This document shows, piece by piece, positions 33,798 through 42,336 of a DNA stretch of 64,000 nt. The notes beneath the pieces are model-generated. The model was not told the origin of the DNA and did not search any database. It worked only from the letters and a program-made list of their open reading frames with translations. Source of the DNA: Metabacillus sediminilitoris (GTDB taxonomy: Bacteria > Bacillota > Bacilli > Bacillales > Bacillaceae); the NCBI RefSeq assembly GCF_009720625.1, contig NZ_CP046266.1, forward strand, positions 2,427,501 through 2,491,500. Reading direction: 5' to 3'. How positions within the stretch are numbered: position 1 is the first letter of the stretch; each line of letters begins with the position of its first letter. A program made the position numbers and the translations under genes.

Positions 33798-35242
33798 TAA
33801 ATGTTGAATTAATGAAAGCTACTTCCATTATAAATGGCAAAGAAGTTACCCAAGCAGAAGAAAAGACGTTGGAAGTCATTAGCCCATTTAATGGAGAAGT
33901 CGTTGGAAAAGTACATTTAGCTTCACAAGAGGATACTAAAAAAGCGATTGAAACAGCATATCAAGTTTTTCATGAAACAATGAAGAAAATGCCGGCATAT
34001 CGACGAGCGGATATTCTTCGTAAAACGGCTGAATTATTAGAAGAAAGAACAGAAGAATTTGCAAGAATCCTTGGCTTAGAGGCAGGTAAACCAATCCGTG
34101 ATGGAAGAGGTGAAGTAGGACGTGCAGTCCAAGTTCTTCGCTTCGCTGCAGATGAAGCGAAAAAAATTGAAGGTGAGCTCGTGCCGATGGATGCTGCGAT
34201 TGGTGGTGAAAATCGAATTGGGATGGTTCGCCGCCATCCAATTGGTGTTATATCAGCCATCACACCTTTCAATTTTCCGTTAAATCTTGCATTGCATAAA
34301 CTAGCTCCTGCCTTTGCAGCAGGAAATACTGTTGTATTAAAACCAGCGGGAAAAACGCCTCTTTCCTCTTATATGCTTGTCAAACTTTTCGAAGAAGCTG
34401 GACTGCCTAAGGGTGCTCTAAATTTAGTGATTGGAAACGGTTCAGAAATAGGTGATGTTCTAGTAACTGACCCTCGCATTAGTAAGGTTACATTTACAGG
34501 AAGTCCATCTGTAGGGATGAAACTTTGTCAGCAAGCCGGATTGAAAAAAGTAACATTGGAACTTGGATCAAACTCTCCAAACATTATTTTCAACGATGGC
34601 GATTTGAATGCAGCATCTACTGGGCTCGTCCGTGGAGCCTTTGCTTTCTCAGGCCAAATTTGTATTTCAGCTCAGCGTATTTATGTGCAGCGTGAAGTGT
34701 ATCAAACATTTTTAAATCAATATGTATCTCTTGTAGAAAAATTAGTCCTCGGTAATCCAATGGAAGAAACAACGGATATTGGACCAATGATTAGTGAAAA
34801 GGAAGTAATTCGTGCCCAAGAGTGGATTCAGGAAGCCGTAAAAGCAGGAGCAAAGGTTGCAACAGGTGGTAATCGAGAAGGGACATTGCTTGAGCCAACA
34901 GTCCTTGTCGATGTTACTCCGGACATGAAAGTAGTATGTGAAGAAACCTTTGCACCGATCGTTTCGGTTATTCCGTTTGATACAGAAGAAGAAGTGATTG
35001 CAATGGCGAATGATTCAGTGTTTGGACTGCAAGCTGGTGTGTTTACATCAGATATAAACCGCGCAATGAGAGTTGCTGACGGTCTTGAAACTGGTGGCGT
35101 TTGGATTAATGAGACGTCAACTTATCGCCAAGATAACTATCCATACGGAGGCGTGAAATTAAGTGGTATAGGAAAAGAAGGCGTAAAATATGCCATTGAA
35201 GATATGACCGAGATCAAATTTGTGGGGATCAAATTAGGATAA
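33794..35242 (+). CDS. NAD(P)-dependent aldehyde dehydrogenase
   Basis: A 482-residue ALDH of normal length. The coenzyme site is ITPFNFPLNLALHKLAPAFA and FTGSPSVGMKL, the general base Glu lies in VTLELGSNSPNIIF, and the catalytic Cys in FSGQICISAQRIY. The closest types are succinate-semialdehyde/lactaldehyde dehydrogenases and GapN-like enzymes. AGGAGG supports the start at 33794, which overlaps the previous gene. With the iron alcohol dehydrogenase that follows it may interconvert an alcohol, aldehyde and acid in the pathway. The real aldehyde substrate is unknown. Confidence 0.92.
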   Translation: MINVELMKATSIINGKEVTQAEEKTLEVISPFNGEVVGKVHLASQEDTKKAIETAYQVFHETMKKMPAYRRADILRKTAELLEERTEEFARILGLEAGKPIRDGRGEVGRAVQVLRFAADEAKKIEGELVPMDAAIGGENRIGMVRRHPIGVISAITPFNFPLNLALHKLAPAFAAGNTVVLKPAGKTPLSSYMLVKLFEEAGLPKGALNLVIGNGSEIGDVLVTDPRISKVTFTGSPSVGMKLCQQAGLKKVTLELGSNSPNIIFNDGDLNAASTGLVRGAFAFSGQICISAQRIYVQREVYQTFLNQYVSLVEKLVLGNPMEETTDIGPMISEKEVIRAQEWIQEAVKAGAKVATGGNREGTLLEPTVLVDVTPDMKVVCEETFAPIVSVIPFDTEEEVIAMANDSVFGLQAGVFTSDINRAMRVADGLETGGVWINETSTYRQDNYPYGGVKLSGIGKEGVKYAIEDMTEIKFVGIKLG

Positions 35243-35255
35243 GGAGGAATTTAAC

Positions 35256-36443
35256 ATGGGTACTACATTTTTTCGTACAGCGGAAACGCTAATTACCGGA
35301 ACAGGTTCTATTGCACAAATTGGAGAACAAGCCAAAAAATTGAACGCAACGAAAGTGATTATCGTAACAGATAAGATTATTCGTCAAACCGGATTACTGT
35401 CCAAAGTGACTGAGCCATTGAAGGCTGTAGGCCTCGGAGCAGATATTATTGATGATGTCGTACCGGAACCTCCTTTTGAAAACTTAGAACAAATGGTTAC
35501 TCAAATGGAAGGCAAAGGATATGACTTACTTGTTGGAGTTGGCGGAGGAAGTGCGCTAGATATCACGAAAGTACTCTCTGTCATGCTGACGAATAAGGGG
35601 AATGTTCGTGATATGGTCGGAATCGAAAAAATTGGTAACCCAGGGGTGCCTACGATTCTAGTTCCTACAACTTCTGGTACAGGTTCGGAAGTTACGTATA
35701 ATGCTATTTTTACAGATACGCGTGATATGGTGAAAAAGGGAATTGTCAGTCCTTATTTGCTTCCTAAGGTAGCGATTGTGGATGCCGAGCTGACCTTGAC
35801 GGTTCCTCCTGCAGTTACTGCAGCAACAGGGATGGACGCACTTGTTCATGCTGTTGAATCCTACACCGCCATTCGCGCAGACGAACTAACAGATGGAATT
35901 GCCTTGCAAGCCATAAAGCTCATTTCCCGTTCTCTTCGTAAAGCTGTTTATAACGGAAAGGATGTAAAAGCACGTGAAGACATGGCAATGGGAAGCTTAC
36001 TTGCAGGTATTTCTCTTGGAAATGCAGGAGTTGGAGCGGTGCATGCACTTGCTTACCCTCTAGGTGGGAAATTTAAAGTTCCACATGGAGTCGCTAATTC
36101 TCTCTTATTATCATTTGTCATGAAATATAATGCAGTCGCTGATTTAGAGAAATTTGCAGAAGTAGCTGGCGCGATGGGAGAAAATGTGGAAGGGTTATCA
36201 CTACGGGAAGCTGCAGATCGTGCTGTTCATGCGTTAGCGAAATTATCAAAAGATGTAGGCATTCCTGCAAGTCTGAAGGATGTAGGTGTTACTCCAGCAG
36301 ATATCCCTGGACTTGCTGAAGAAGCAAGCAAAGTAGATCGTTTGCTTAATAATAATCCAAGGTGGTTGACAGTAAAAGAAATTCAAAAAATTTATGAAGA
36401 AGCGTACGGTTCAGTGGAGACACCATCTTTTGTCACCATTTAA
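35256..36443 (+). CDS. Iron-containing alcohol dehydrogenase
   Basis: A 395-residue group III alcohol dehydrogenase. The NAD-binding region shows GVGGGSALDITKVLSV and TTSGTGSEVTYNAIFT; the metal ligands are in MDALVHAVESYTA and AVHALAYPLGGKFKVPHG (His residues). Family members reduce aldehydes such as lactaldehyde, succinate semialdehyde or maleylacetate. AAGGAGG lies eight bases before the ATG, 13 bases after the ALDH gene, so both belong to one transcript. Confidence 0.92.
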   Translation: MGTTFFRTAETLITGTGSIAQIGEQAKKLNATKVIIVTDKIIRQTGLLSKVTEPLKAVGLGADIIDDVVPEPPFENLEQMVTQMEGKGYDLLVGVGGGSALDITKVLSVMLTNKGNVRDMVGIEKIGNPGVPTILVPTTSGTGSEVTYNAIFTDTRDMVKKGIVSPYLLPKVAIVDAELTLTVPPAVTAATGMDALVHAVESYTAIRADELTDGIALQAIKLISRSLRKAVYNGKDVKAREDMAMGSLLAGISLGNAGVGAVHALAYPLGGKFKVPHGVANSLLLSFVMKYNAVADLEKFAEVAGAMGENVEGLSLREAADRAVHALAKLSKDVGIPASLKDVGVTPADIPGLAEEASKVDRLLNNNPRWLTVKEIQKIYEEAYGSVETPSFVTI

Positions 36444-36497
36444 TCTTACTCTTTATCTGAACTCCATCTTTTTAATAGGTATGCGGGAGGAAAAGAA

Positions 36498-37262
36498 ATG
36501 ACTTATTTTTCTGAACTAGAAGGGAAGAAAGTGATTGTTGTTGGAGGAAGCAAAGGAATTGGCAAAGATATTGCTCTTGCTTTTGCTAAATTGGGATCCG
36601 ATGTTGTCATTACGGGTAGGAACAAAGAAGATCTCCGTATAACAACAGAGGAACTAAAGGAGTTTAATCCAAACTGTTTTTACCTAACAGCTGATATACA
36701 AAACGTTCACGAAATTTACAACATGATTGATTCTGCAAATGATCGTCTGGGTCAGATTGATGTACTGATCAATAATGCTGGCATTAACATTCCTAAACCT
36801 GTATTAGAAGTAACCGAAGAAGATTGGGATCGTGTGTTGGATACGAATTTAAAAGGCACCTTTTTCTGCTCACAACGGGCGGGGAAGTATATGACTGAAC
36901 AACGTACGGCAGGTAAGATCATTAATATTGTTTCGCAGATGGCTTTTGTAGGCTATATCAAACGTGCTGCCTATTGTTCAAGTAAAGGCGGGGCAGTACA
37001 GATGACAAAGGCACTGGCAATCGAATGGGCTGAACACCAAATAAAGGTAAATGCGGTTGCGCCAACTTTTATTGAAACGGATTTTACGAAAAAAATGTTT
37101 GATGATCAAGGCTTTTATCAGGATGTATTAAGTCGTATTCCGTTGGGAACATTGGCTAAACCGGATGATGTAACGGGTGCGGTACTATTTTTGGCTTCGG
37201 ATATGGCTAATTTTATTACAGGGGAAACGATTCGTGTAGATGGTGGATGGACAGCTATATAA
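36498..37262 (+). CDS. Short-chain dehydrogenase/reductase
   Basis: A 254-residue classical SDR. The nucleotide motif is VVGGSKGIGKDIALAF (GxxxGIG), followed by INNAG at about residue 92, the catalytic Ser in NIVSQMAF and the YCSSK catalytic motif. It ends FITGETIRVDGGWTAI, as in gluconate 5-dehydrogenase/FabG-like enzymes. It probably oxidises a hydroxy acid or polyol of the pathway. GGGAGG supports the ATG. It is followed by a strong hairpin at 37309, so the first part of the operon may end here. Confidence 0.9.
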   Translation: MTYFSELEGKKVIVVGGSKGIGKDIALAFAKLGSDVVITGRNKEDLRITTEELKEFNPNCFYLTADIQNVHEIYNMIDSANDRLGQIDVLINNAGINIPKPVLEVTEEDWDRVLDTNLKGTFFCSQRAGKYMTEQRTAGKIINIVSQMAFVGYIKRAAYCSSKGGAVQMTKALAIEWAEHQIKVNAVAPTFIETDFTKKMFDDQGFYQDVLSRIPLGTLAKPDDVTGAVLFLASDMANFITGETIRVDGGWTAI

Positions 37263-37308
37263 AATTGAAAAAACCTTACTTGAGATATCCTTGAGGATAT
37301 GTTGGAAT

Positions 37309-37342
37309 CACCTCCTTAAAAACATTTTTTAAGGAGGTGTGT
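37309..37342. terminator. 14-bp perfect hairpin with SD/anti-SD arms
   Basis: CACCTCCTTAAAAA (37309-37322) pairs perfectly with TTTTTAAGGAGGTG (37326-37339) across a three-base loop. One arm equals the 3' tail of 16S rRNA (CACCTCCTT), the other a perfect Shine-Dalgarno. It probably terminates or stabilises the upstream transcript. There is no long T run after it. Confidence 0.6.
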
Positions 37343-37836
37343 TCCCACCTTAATAGAATAGAGAGTATTTTAATCTGGAAGCTATGTATATAAATTAGAC
37401 GCTTAATCATGTAAGAATATAGTCAATCATTTTAAGTGATAGGGGATTGTTCAATAGATTTGTTGTAGGTAATTTATGGTCGCGCTTACATTGGGTTCAC
37501 ACTGAAAGTAATCGTAATTAAATGATTCCAATTGAGAACAGGTAGAAATCGATCATCTAAAAAGAATCTTTGAGGTTGGTTTTATTTTATTAAAAAAGAC
37601 TTTTCTCTAATAGATTTTAGTATAATAAATAGTTTTTGTGTAGGTAAACATTGATAGGTTTTTAGAGCGGAAGGTACGAGGCTCACCGCACGCCCCGCGG
37701 AAAGCGAGCAGCCTGGAGCAGAAATCAACCACACGTAATCCTAGTTAAAAGTAACAAAGTTTACGTAAACAGCCTTAAAAAAAGACTACTAGTTAAATGT
37801 GATTCGAAAACAAATACATTAAAAGTGAGGTCAAAT
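37340..37836. other. Intergenic region with GC-rich repeat
   Basis: About 500 bases with no gene. It contains a GC-rich block at about 37669-37730 with CGCCCCGCGGAAAGCG and AGCCTGGAGC, a repeat I recall as widespread between genes of Bacillaceae. The rest is AT-rich. Confidence 0.5.
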
Positions 37837-39153
37837 ATGTTATCTATATTAGGATTTGCAACTATTATACTTTTCATGTTTTTGGTTATGACCAATCGTA
37901 TGTCGGCGTTTGTTGCTATTGTTGTATCTCCCACTATATTTGCGATAATAGGCGGATTTGGCAAGGATTTAGGCCCCATGATGTTAGAAGGAATCAAGCT
38001 TGTAGCACCTACTGCTGTGCTTCTTTTGTTCGCTGTATTATATTTTGGAATTATGATGAATGCAGGTTTATTTGACCCAGTTTCCAGGAAGATTTTACAA
38101 GTGGCTAAAGGTGATCCTGTAAAAATTATCATAGGAACAGCCATTCTAGCTTTACTAGTGGCCTTGGATGGAGATGGAACCACTAGTTACATGATTATTT
38201 GTTCTGCCATGTTACCAATTTATAAAAGAATAGGTATCAATCCATTAATACTAGCTACAATAGCAGTAATGTCTTTAGGAACGATTTCAGGTATGACACC
38301 GTGGGGTGGAGCAGCGACAAGAGGGATTAGTGTATTAGGACTTGATGCTACAGAATACTTTTCACCACTCATTCCTGCCATTTTATGCGGATCAGCCTGG
38401 ATTATTCTGACTGCATATATAATGGGAAGGATGGAGAGAAAAAGAATCGGTATTATCCAAATCGAGAAATTTAATAAAGAATTTGAAACGAATCATGAAC
38501 TAGCAGCAGCTGTTGAGGAAGAACAAGGTAAGAATTTTAAGTTCGTTTGGTTCAATTTTCTGTTAACGCTTACACTTATGGTAGCCCTTGTACTAGGATT
38601 AGCACCACTACCTGTTTTATTTATCATAGGTTTTGTTATTGCTCTTTCAGTCAATCATCCTAATCTTGCTAAACAAAAGCCCGTTATTAAAGAACATGCC
38701 AGTCATGCTGTACCTGTCGTTATGCTGGTGTTAGGTGCAGGGATTTTTACAGGTATTTTATCTGAGACAAAAATGGTCGATTCAATGGCATCGGATCTTC
38801 TGACAATTGTTCCTGATTCATTTGGACCTTTCTTTACACTTATCGTTGCTTTGATCAGCTTACCGTTAAGTTTCCTAATGTCAAATGACGCTTTCTTTTT
38901 TGGTGCTTTGCCTGTTCTAGCACAATCAGCTTCACAATATGGGATTGATTCAATAGAAATAGCGAGAGCGGCAGTAATTGGGCAGCCATTGCACTCTATG
39001 GGACCTACTTCAGCCCCATTATGGGTCTTATTAGAGCTTGTTAGAAGGGATTTAGGGCAATTTCAACGCTATGCTCTTATTCCGGTTACAATTCTATCAC
39101 TTATGTTCATCGTGTTTGCCTTGATTACAGGGGCTATTTCAATCGCATGGTAA
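37837..39153 (+). CDS. CitMHS-family transporter (organic acid : H+ symporter)
   Basis: A 438-residue, 12-helix transporter of the CitMHS family. It shows FATIILFMFLVMTNRMSAF, then the signature ALLVALDGDGTTSYMI near residue 108 and SLGTISGMTPWGGAATR. Members import citrate complexed with metal ions or other carboxylates with protons. GTGAGG is the likely ribosome binding site, so ATG 37837 is preferred to the GTG at 37825. It lies between the SDR and the aldolase and kinase genes. It is thus probably the uptake system for the acid broken down by this cluster. Confidence 0.88.
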   Translation: MLSILGFATIILFMFLVMTNRMSAFVAIVVSPTIFAIIGGFGKDLGPMMLEGIKLVAPTAVLLLFAVLYFGIMMNAGLFDPVSRKILQVAKGDPVKIIIGTAILALLVALDGDGTTSYMIICSAMLPIYKRIGINPLILATIAVMSLGTISGMTPWGGAATRGISVLGLDATEYFSPLIPAILCGSAWIILTAYIMGRMERKRIGIIQIEKFNKEFETNHELAAAVEEEQGKNFKFVWFNFLLTLTLMVALVLGLAPLPVLFIIGFVIALSVNHPNLAKQKPVIKEHASHAVPVVMLVLGAGIFTGILSETKMVDSMASDLLTIVPDSFGPFFTLIVALISLPLSFLMSNDAFFFGALPVLAQSASQYGIDSIEIARAAVIGQPLHSMGPTSAPLWVLLELVRRDLGQFQRYALIPVTILSLMFIVFALITGAISIAW

Positions 39154-39284
39154 TTTAATAGATTTTAGCTCCTCTCATTTAGGAGTGAATGAGAATAAAA
39201 GAATGTGTTACTTATAAGGAAAAGACAAAATACTAAGGTCCTTCTGAAAAGAAAGGTCCTTAATAGAATAGAAGCGGAGAAATT

Positions 39285-39947
39285 ATGATGGATGAAAAAC
39301 AACAACTAATTACGACCGGTCATTACCTGATGTCCAATCACTTAGCCTGGGGAACATCAGGGAATATTAGTGCTCGTGTTGATGAAAATCGAATGGTCAT
39401 TACAGCATCTGGAACATTTATGGAAGATTTATGCATGGAGGACTTTGTAGAGTGCCGAATTGATACAGGTGAAAAAATAGGTGCAAGAAAAGCTTCAAAA
39501 GAAACACCGATGCATCTTGGAATTTACCGTGAACGTAAAGATGTAAATGCCATTTTGCATTCTTCGCCATTTTATACAACCTTGTTTGCATGCAGCAACG
39601 AACCAATTCTTTCTGAATTGTTTATAGAAACGATGTATTATCTCGAAAACATCGCTTATGTGGATTATTATCATCCGGGGTCACAAGAGCTAGCAGATGA
39701 AGTAAGTGAAAAAGCTCCAGAAGCAAATATTATTATGATGCGAAATCATGGGGTTGTCGTATTTGATGATAGTATTTCTGAAGCGCGGATGAGACTAGAA
39801 ACATTAGAAATGACCTGCCGGATGATTTTAAAAGCAAAAGAGTCAGGAGTTCAGTTGAGGAGAATTCCGGAAAAAACTGTCCAAGGTTTTCTGGAAGATT
39901 CCCATTACAAGCCGAGAAAAAGATTAGTCGGCAAGACTACTAATTGA
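39285..39947 (+). CDS. Class II aldolase/adducin-family protein (OtnC-like)
   Basis: A 220-residue class II aldolase fold. TSGNISARVDENRMVITASG holds the phosphate-binding segment. Metal-site His residues are seen in AILHSSPFYTTL and MMRNHGVVVFDD. A usual class II enzyme has HxH in the first; here it is HSS, so one ligand is replaced or shifted. YYHPGSQELADEV is kept. With a DUF1537 kinase next door, it fits OtnC, which decarboxylates 3-oxo-tetronate 4-phosphate to dihydroxyacetone phosphate. GAAGCGGAG precedes the start; ATG 39288 is equally possible. Confidence 0.8.
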   Translation: MMDEKQQLITTGHYLMSNHLAWGTSGNISARVDENRMVITASGTFMEDLCMEDFVECRIDTGEKIGARKASKETPMHLGIYRERKDVNAILHSSPFYTTLFACSNEPILSELFIETMYYLENIAYVDYYHPGSQELADEVSEKAPEANIIMMRNHGVVVFDDSISEARMRLETLEMTCRMILKAKESGVQLRRIPEKTVQGFLEDSHYKPRKRLVGKTTN

Positions 39948-40146
39948 GAAACATTGGATGATGCTTCTAGGCGTGGTGTATATAGCCTGAGCATAACAGG
40001 GGCAATAAAATCATTGTGATGTATTAGCATTAACGACCAGCATTTAGTGGGAGCAAGAATGACTGAATCCAGTGCATACAAGTACCCTAATTTTATTGTC
40101 TATACTAGAGCATAAAATATCTTTTTGATAGAAAAGAGGAATAGAT

Positions 40147-41460
40147 GTGATAAAAACAATAGGTGTTGTTGCAGATGATACGACTGGTGCAAATGATATA
40201 GGGGTAATGTTTCGAAAAAATCAATATTCTGTAAAAATTGCATCTTATGATGAAGTTAACAACTTTGAAGTGGATTCGAATGTCATGATTATTGATACGG
40301 ACAGTCGTTTAGATTCCCCGGACCTTAGTTATGAAAAAGTATATAAAGCTACAAAAGCATTGCAGAAGATGGATTGTTCTTTATACTTTAACAAGACATG
40401 TTCCGTCTTTCGTGGAAATATAGGAAAAGAATTTGATGCCATGCTAGATGCTCTTGGTGAGGAATTTGCTGTTATCAGTCTTGCATTTCCTAAAAACGGA
40501 AGACAAACAAAAAATGCGATCCATACAGTGTATGGAAAACTTTTGGAAAACTCAGAATTTTATCACGATCCAGTACACCCAATGAATCAGTCGAATCTGG
40601 TCAATATATTGCAAGGTCAAACGAATCGAAAAGTAACGTTTGTAGATCTTGAGACAGTCAGACAAGGAGCAACAGTTTTACGAAAAGCCATTGAGGAGAA
40701 ACGGAAGGATTTCAACTACTGTATTATTGATAGCGAATCACAGGCAGATTTAACAATTGTTGCAGAAGCCGTTCATGATTATAAAGTTCTTGCTGGAAGC
40801 TCTGCCATTGCTGAGGAGCTGCCTAAGTTCATGCAAGTTCAGCCGATAAATCATTCCTTAACGAATCTAGATATAACGGATGACCTTGGCGTTTTAGTAG
40901 TCTCTGGTAGTTTAACCCCTCAGACGAAAGCACAGACCAACACTCTTATCTCTAGTGGGGTTCCTTGTGTTGTACTAGATTCTCGCAACGTTTTTAGTCC
41001 TGCAGATTGTGAGAAAGAAGTAAGACGTGTTTTTGAGGAAGCTCAGCTACTTTTAAGACAAGGTAAAGACATATTAATTATGGCAAATAATCGAGAAGAA
41101 GTCGTTTTGGAAACAAAGGAAATGGGTTTGAAACGAAAGATCGATCCTTTAACAATAAGTAAAATGGTATCGGCAATGTTGGCTGATGTTACAGGACAGA
41201 TTGCAAATGCCACTGGTTTAAAGAGATTGATAGTAGCGGGTGGAGATACTTCCGGAACTGTCAGCCGAAAATTAGGAATAAAAGGGAACTATGTACTTAG
41301 CGAGATTGAGACTGGTTTACCATCTGGATTGGCTGTGGGACGTCACATGTTAATCGTCTTAAAATCCGGAAGTTTTGGTAAACCCGATTTTCTAGTTCGT
41401 GCTATTGCCCATTTGAAGGAGCTTTCCATTAAAAAAGGAACATTTGTGGAGAAAATATAA
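40147..41460 (+). CDS. Four-carbon acid sugar kinase (DUF1537, OtnK/DtnK family)
   Basis: A 437-residue kinase of the DUF1537 family, which phosphorylates tetronates or 3-oxo-tetronates at O4. The N-terminal domain has GVVADDTTGANDIGVMF and FNKTCSVFRGNIGKE; the C-terminal nucleotide-binding domain has VVSGSLTPQTKAQTN and IVAGGDTSGTVSRKLG, then GLPSGLAVGRHMLIVLKSGSFG. Its start is GTG or ATG around 40147, with AAGAGGAATAG upstream. About 200 bases separate it from the aldolase gene. Together they are the diagnostic pair of tetronate catabolism. Confidence 0.87.
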   Translation: MIKTIGVVADDTTGANDIGVMFRKNQYSVKIASYDEVNNFEVDSNVMIIDTDSRLDSPDLSYEKVYKATKALQKMDCSLYFNKTCSVFRGNIGKEFDAMLDALGEEFAVISLAFPKNGRQTKNAIHTVYGKLLENSEFYHDPVHPMNQSNLVNILQGQTNRKVTFVDLETVRQGATVLRKAIEEKRKDFNYCIIDSESQADLTIVAEAVHDYKVLAGSSAIAEELPKFMQVQPINHSLTNLDITDDLGVLVVSGSLTPQTKAQTNTLISSGVPCVVLDSRNVFSPADCEKEVRRVFEEAQLLLRQGKDILIMANNREEVVLETKEMGLKRKIDPLTISKMVSAMLADVTGQIANATGLKRLIVAGGDTSGTVSRKLGIKGNYVLSEIETGLPSGLAVGRHMLIVLKSGSFGKPDFLVRAIAHLKELSIKKGTFVEKI

Positions 41461-41611
41461 GTTACCATGATAGAACGAGTTGCTGCAAATGGAAAAAGAA
41501 TTAAATATCCATAGGGGAAATTTTGAGTGAATTTCTTAAGCAGCAAACTATATTTAAAGGTAAACGAACTAGTTTTCCATTTTGTTATTTTGTTAAATTT
41601 ATAAACTTATG

Positions 41612-41640
41612 TTGACACCTTTTTGTGAAGCGCTTACAAT
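41612..41640 (+). promoter_or_regulatory. hutP promoter with cre-like site
   Basis: TTGACA (41612-41617), a 17-base spacer and TACAAT (41635-41640). GTGAAGCGCTTACA covers the end of the spacer and the -10, with the right half of a CcpA cre site intact. The Bacillus hut operon is known to be under catabolite repression. Confidence 0.8.
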
Positions 41641-41694
41641 GAATCTAGTTATTTAATATGTCAATATAATTTAAAAAAAGAAAGAGTTGTTTAT

Positions 41695-42138
41695 ATGGCA
41701 TTACATAAAGATCGTCGTATAGGTCGACATGCGACACTTCTTTTACTCTCTGAGGATTCAACTGAACAACTCGCAAAGCTCGAGCAGTCGAATTGGAAGG
41801 GATGTACAGGAAAAGTTGGTTCGATGGATGCGCATAAAGTAGTAGCAGCAATTGAAACAGCTGCTAAGAAAAATGGGATTATCCAGTCGGACGTGTATCG
41901 TGAATCACATGCATTATACCATGCGATTATTGAAGCACTGCATGGCGTAACAAGGGGTCAAGTGCAATTAGGTACTGTACTAAGAACAGTTGGTTTATCT
42001 TTTGCGATTTTACGGGGAAACCCATATGATAATGAGCAAGAGGGAGATTGGATTGCTGTTTCCTTATATGGCACAATAGGTGCACCTGTTAAAGGCTCTG
42101 AACATGAAACGATTGGTTTAGGAATAAATCACATATAA
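41695..42138 (+). CDS. hutP: Histidine-utilisation antiterminator HutP
   Basis: A 147-residue HutP, the L-histidine and Mg2+-dependent RNA-binding antiterminator of the hut operon. The sequence [50 protein letters not shown] and [15 protein letters not shown] is very close to B. subtilis HutP as I recall it, including the His residues that bind metal. Normally hutH, hutU, hutI, hutG and hutM follow. Here an AraC-family gene follows, so hutP is an orphan in this window and would have to act in trans. The ribosome binding site (AAAGAAAGAG) is weak. Confidence 0.93.
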   Translation: MALHKDRRIGRHATLLLLSEDSTEQLAKLEQSNWKGCTGKVGSMDAHKVVAAIETAAKKNGIIQSDVYRESHALYHAIIEALHGVTRGQVQLGTVLRTVGLSFAILRGNPYDNEQEGDWIAVSLYGTIGAPVKGSEHETIGLGINHI

Positions 42139-42159
42139 TTTATCCAAAGGATTTGAAGT

Positions 42160-42222
42160 AAAAGGGGGGATATCGTGAAATCATTTTTTAGTGATGACAT
42201 GGATATAGTCCCCTTTTCTTTG
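42160..42222 (+). terminator. Probable HutP-controlled attenuator
   Basis: AAAAGGGG (42160-42167) pairs with CCCCTTTT (42210-42217), extended by GATATC/GATAT, followed by a T-rich tail. TAG triplets lie at 42189-42191 and 42206-42208; HutP binds NAG triplets in the hut terminator. It is just where the hut attenuator lies in B. subtilis, but the genes it would control are missing. Confidence 0.6.
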
Positions 42223-42336
42223 TGCCTTTACTTAAAGATGGGGAAATGGATCATGTTATCTTACTACTAAACTAGTAAAACTGATTTTGTTCAAATCACA
42301 TAATGTTGATTTTTAATAAATACGAGGTGATTGCCA

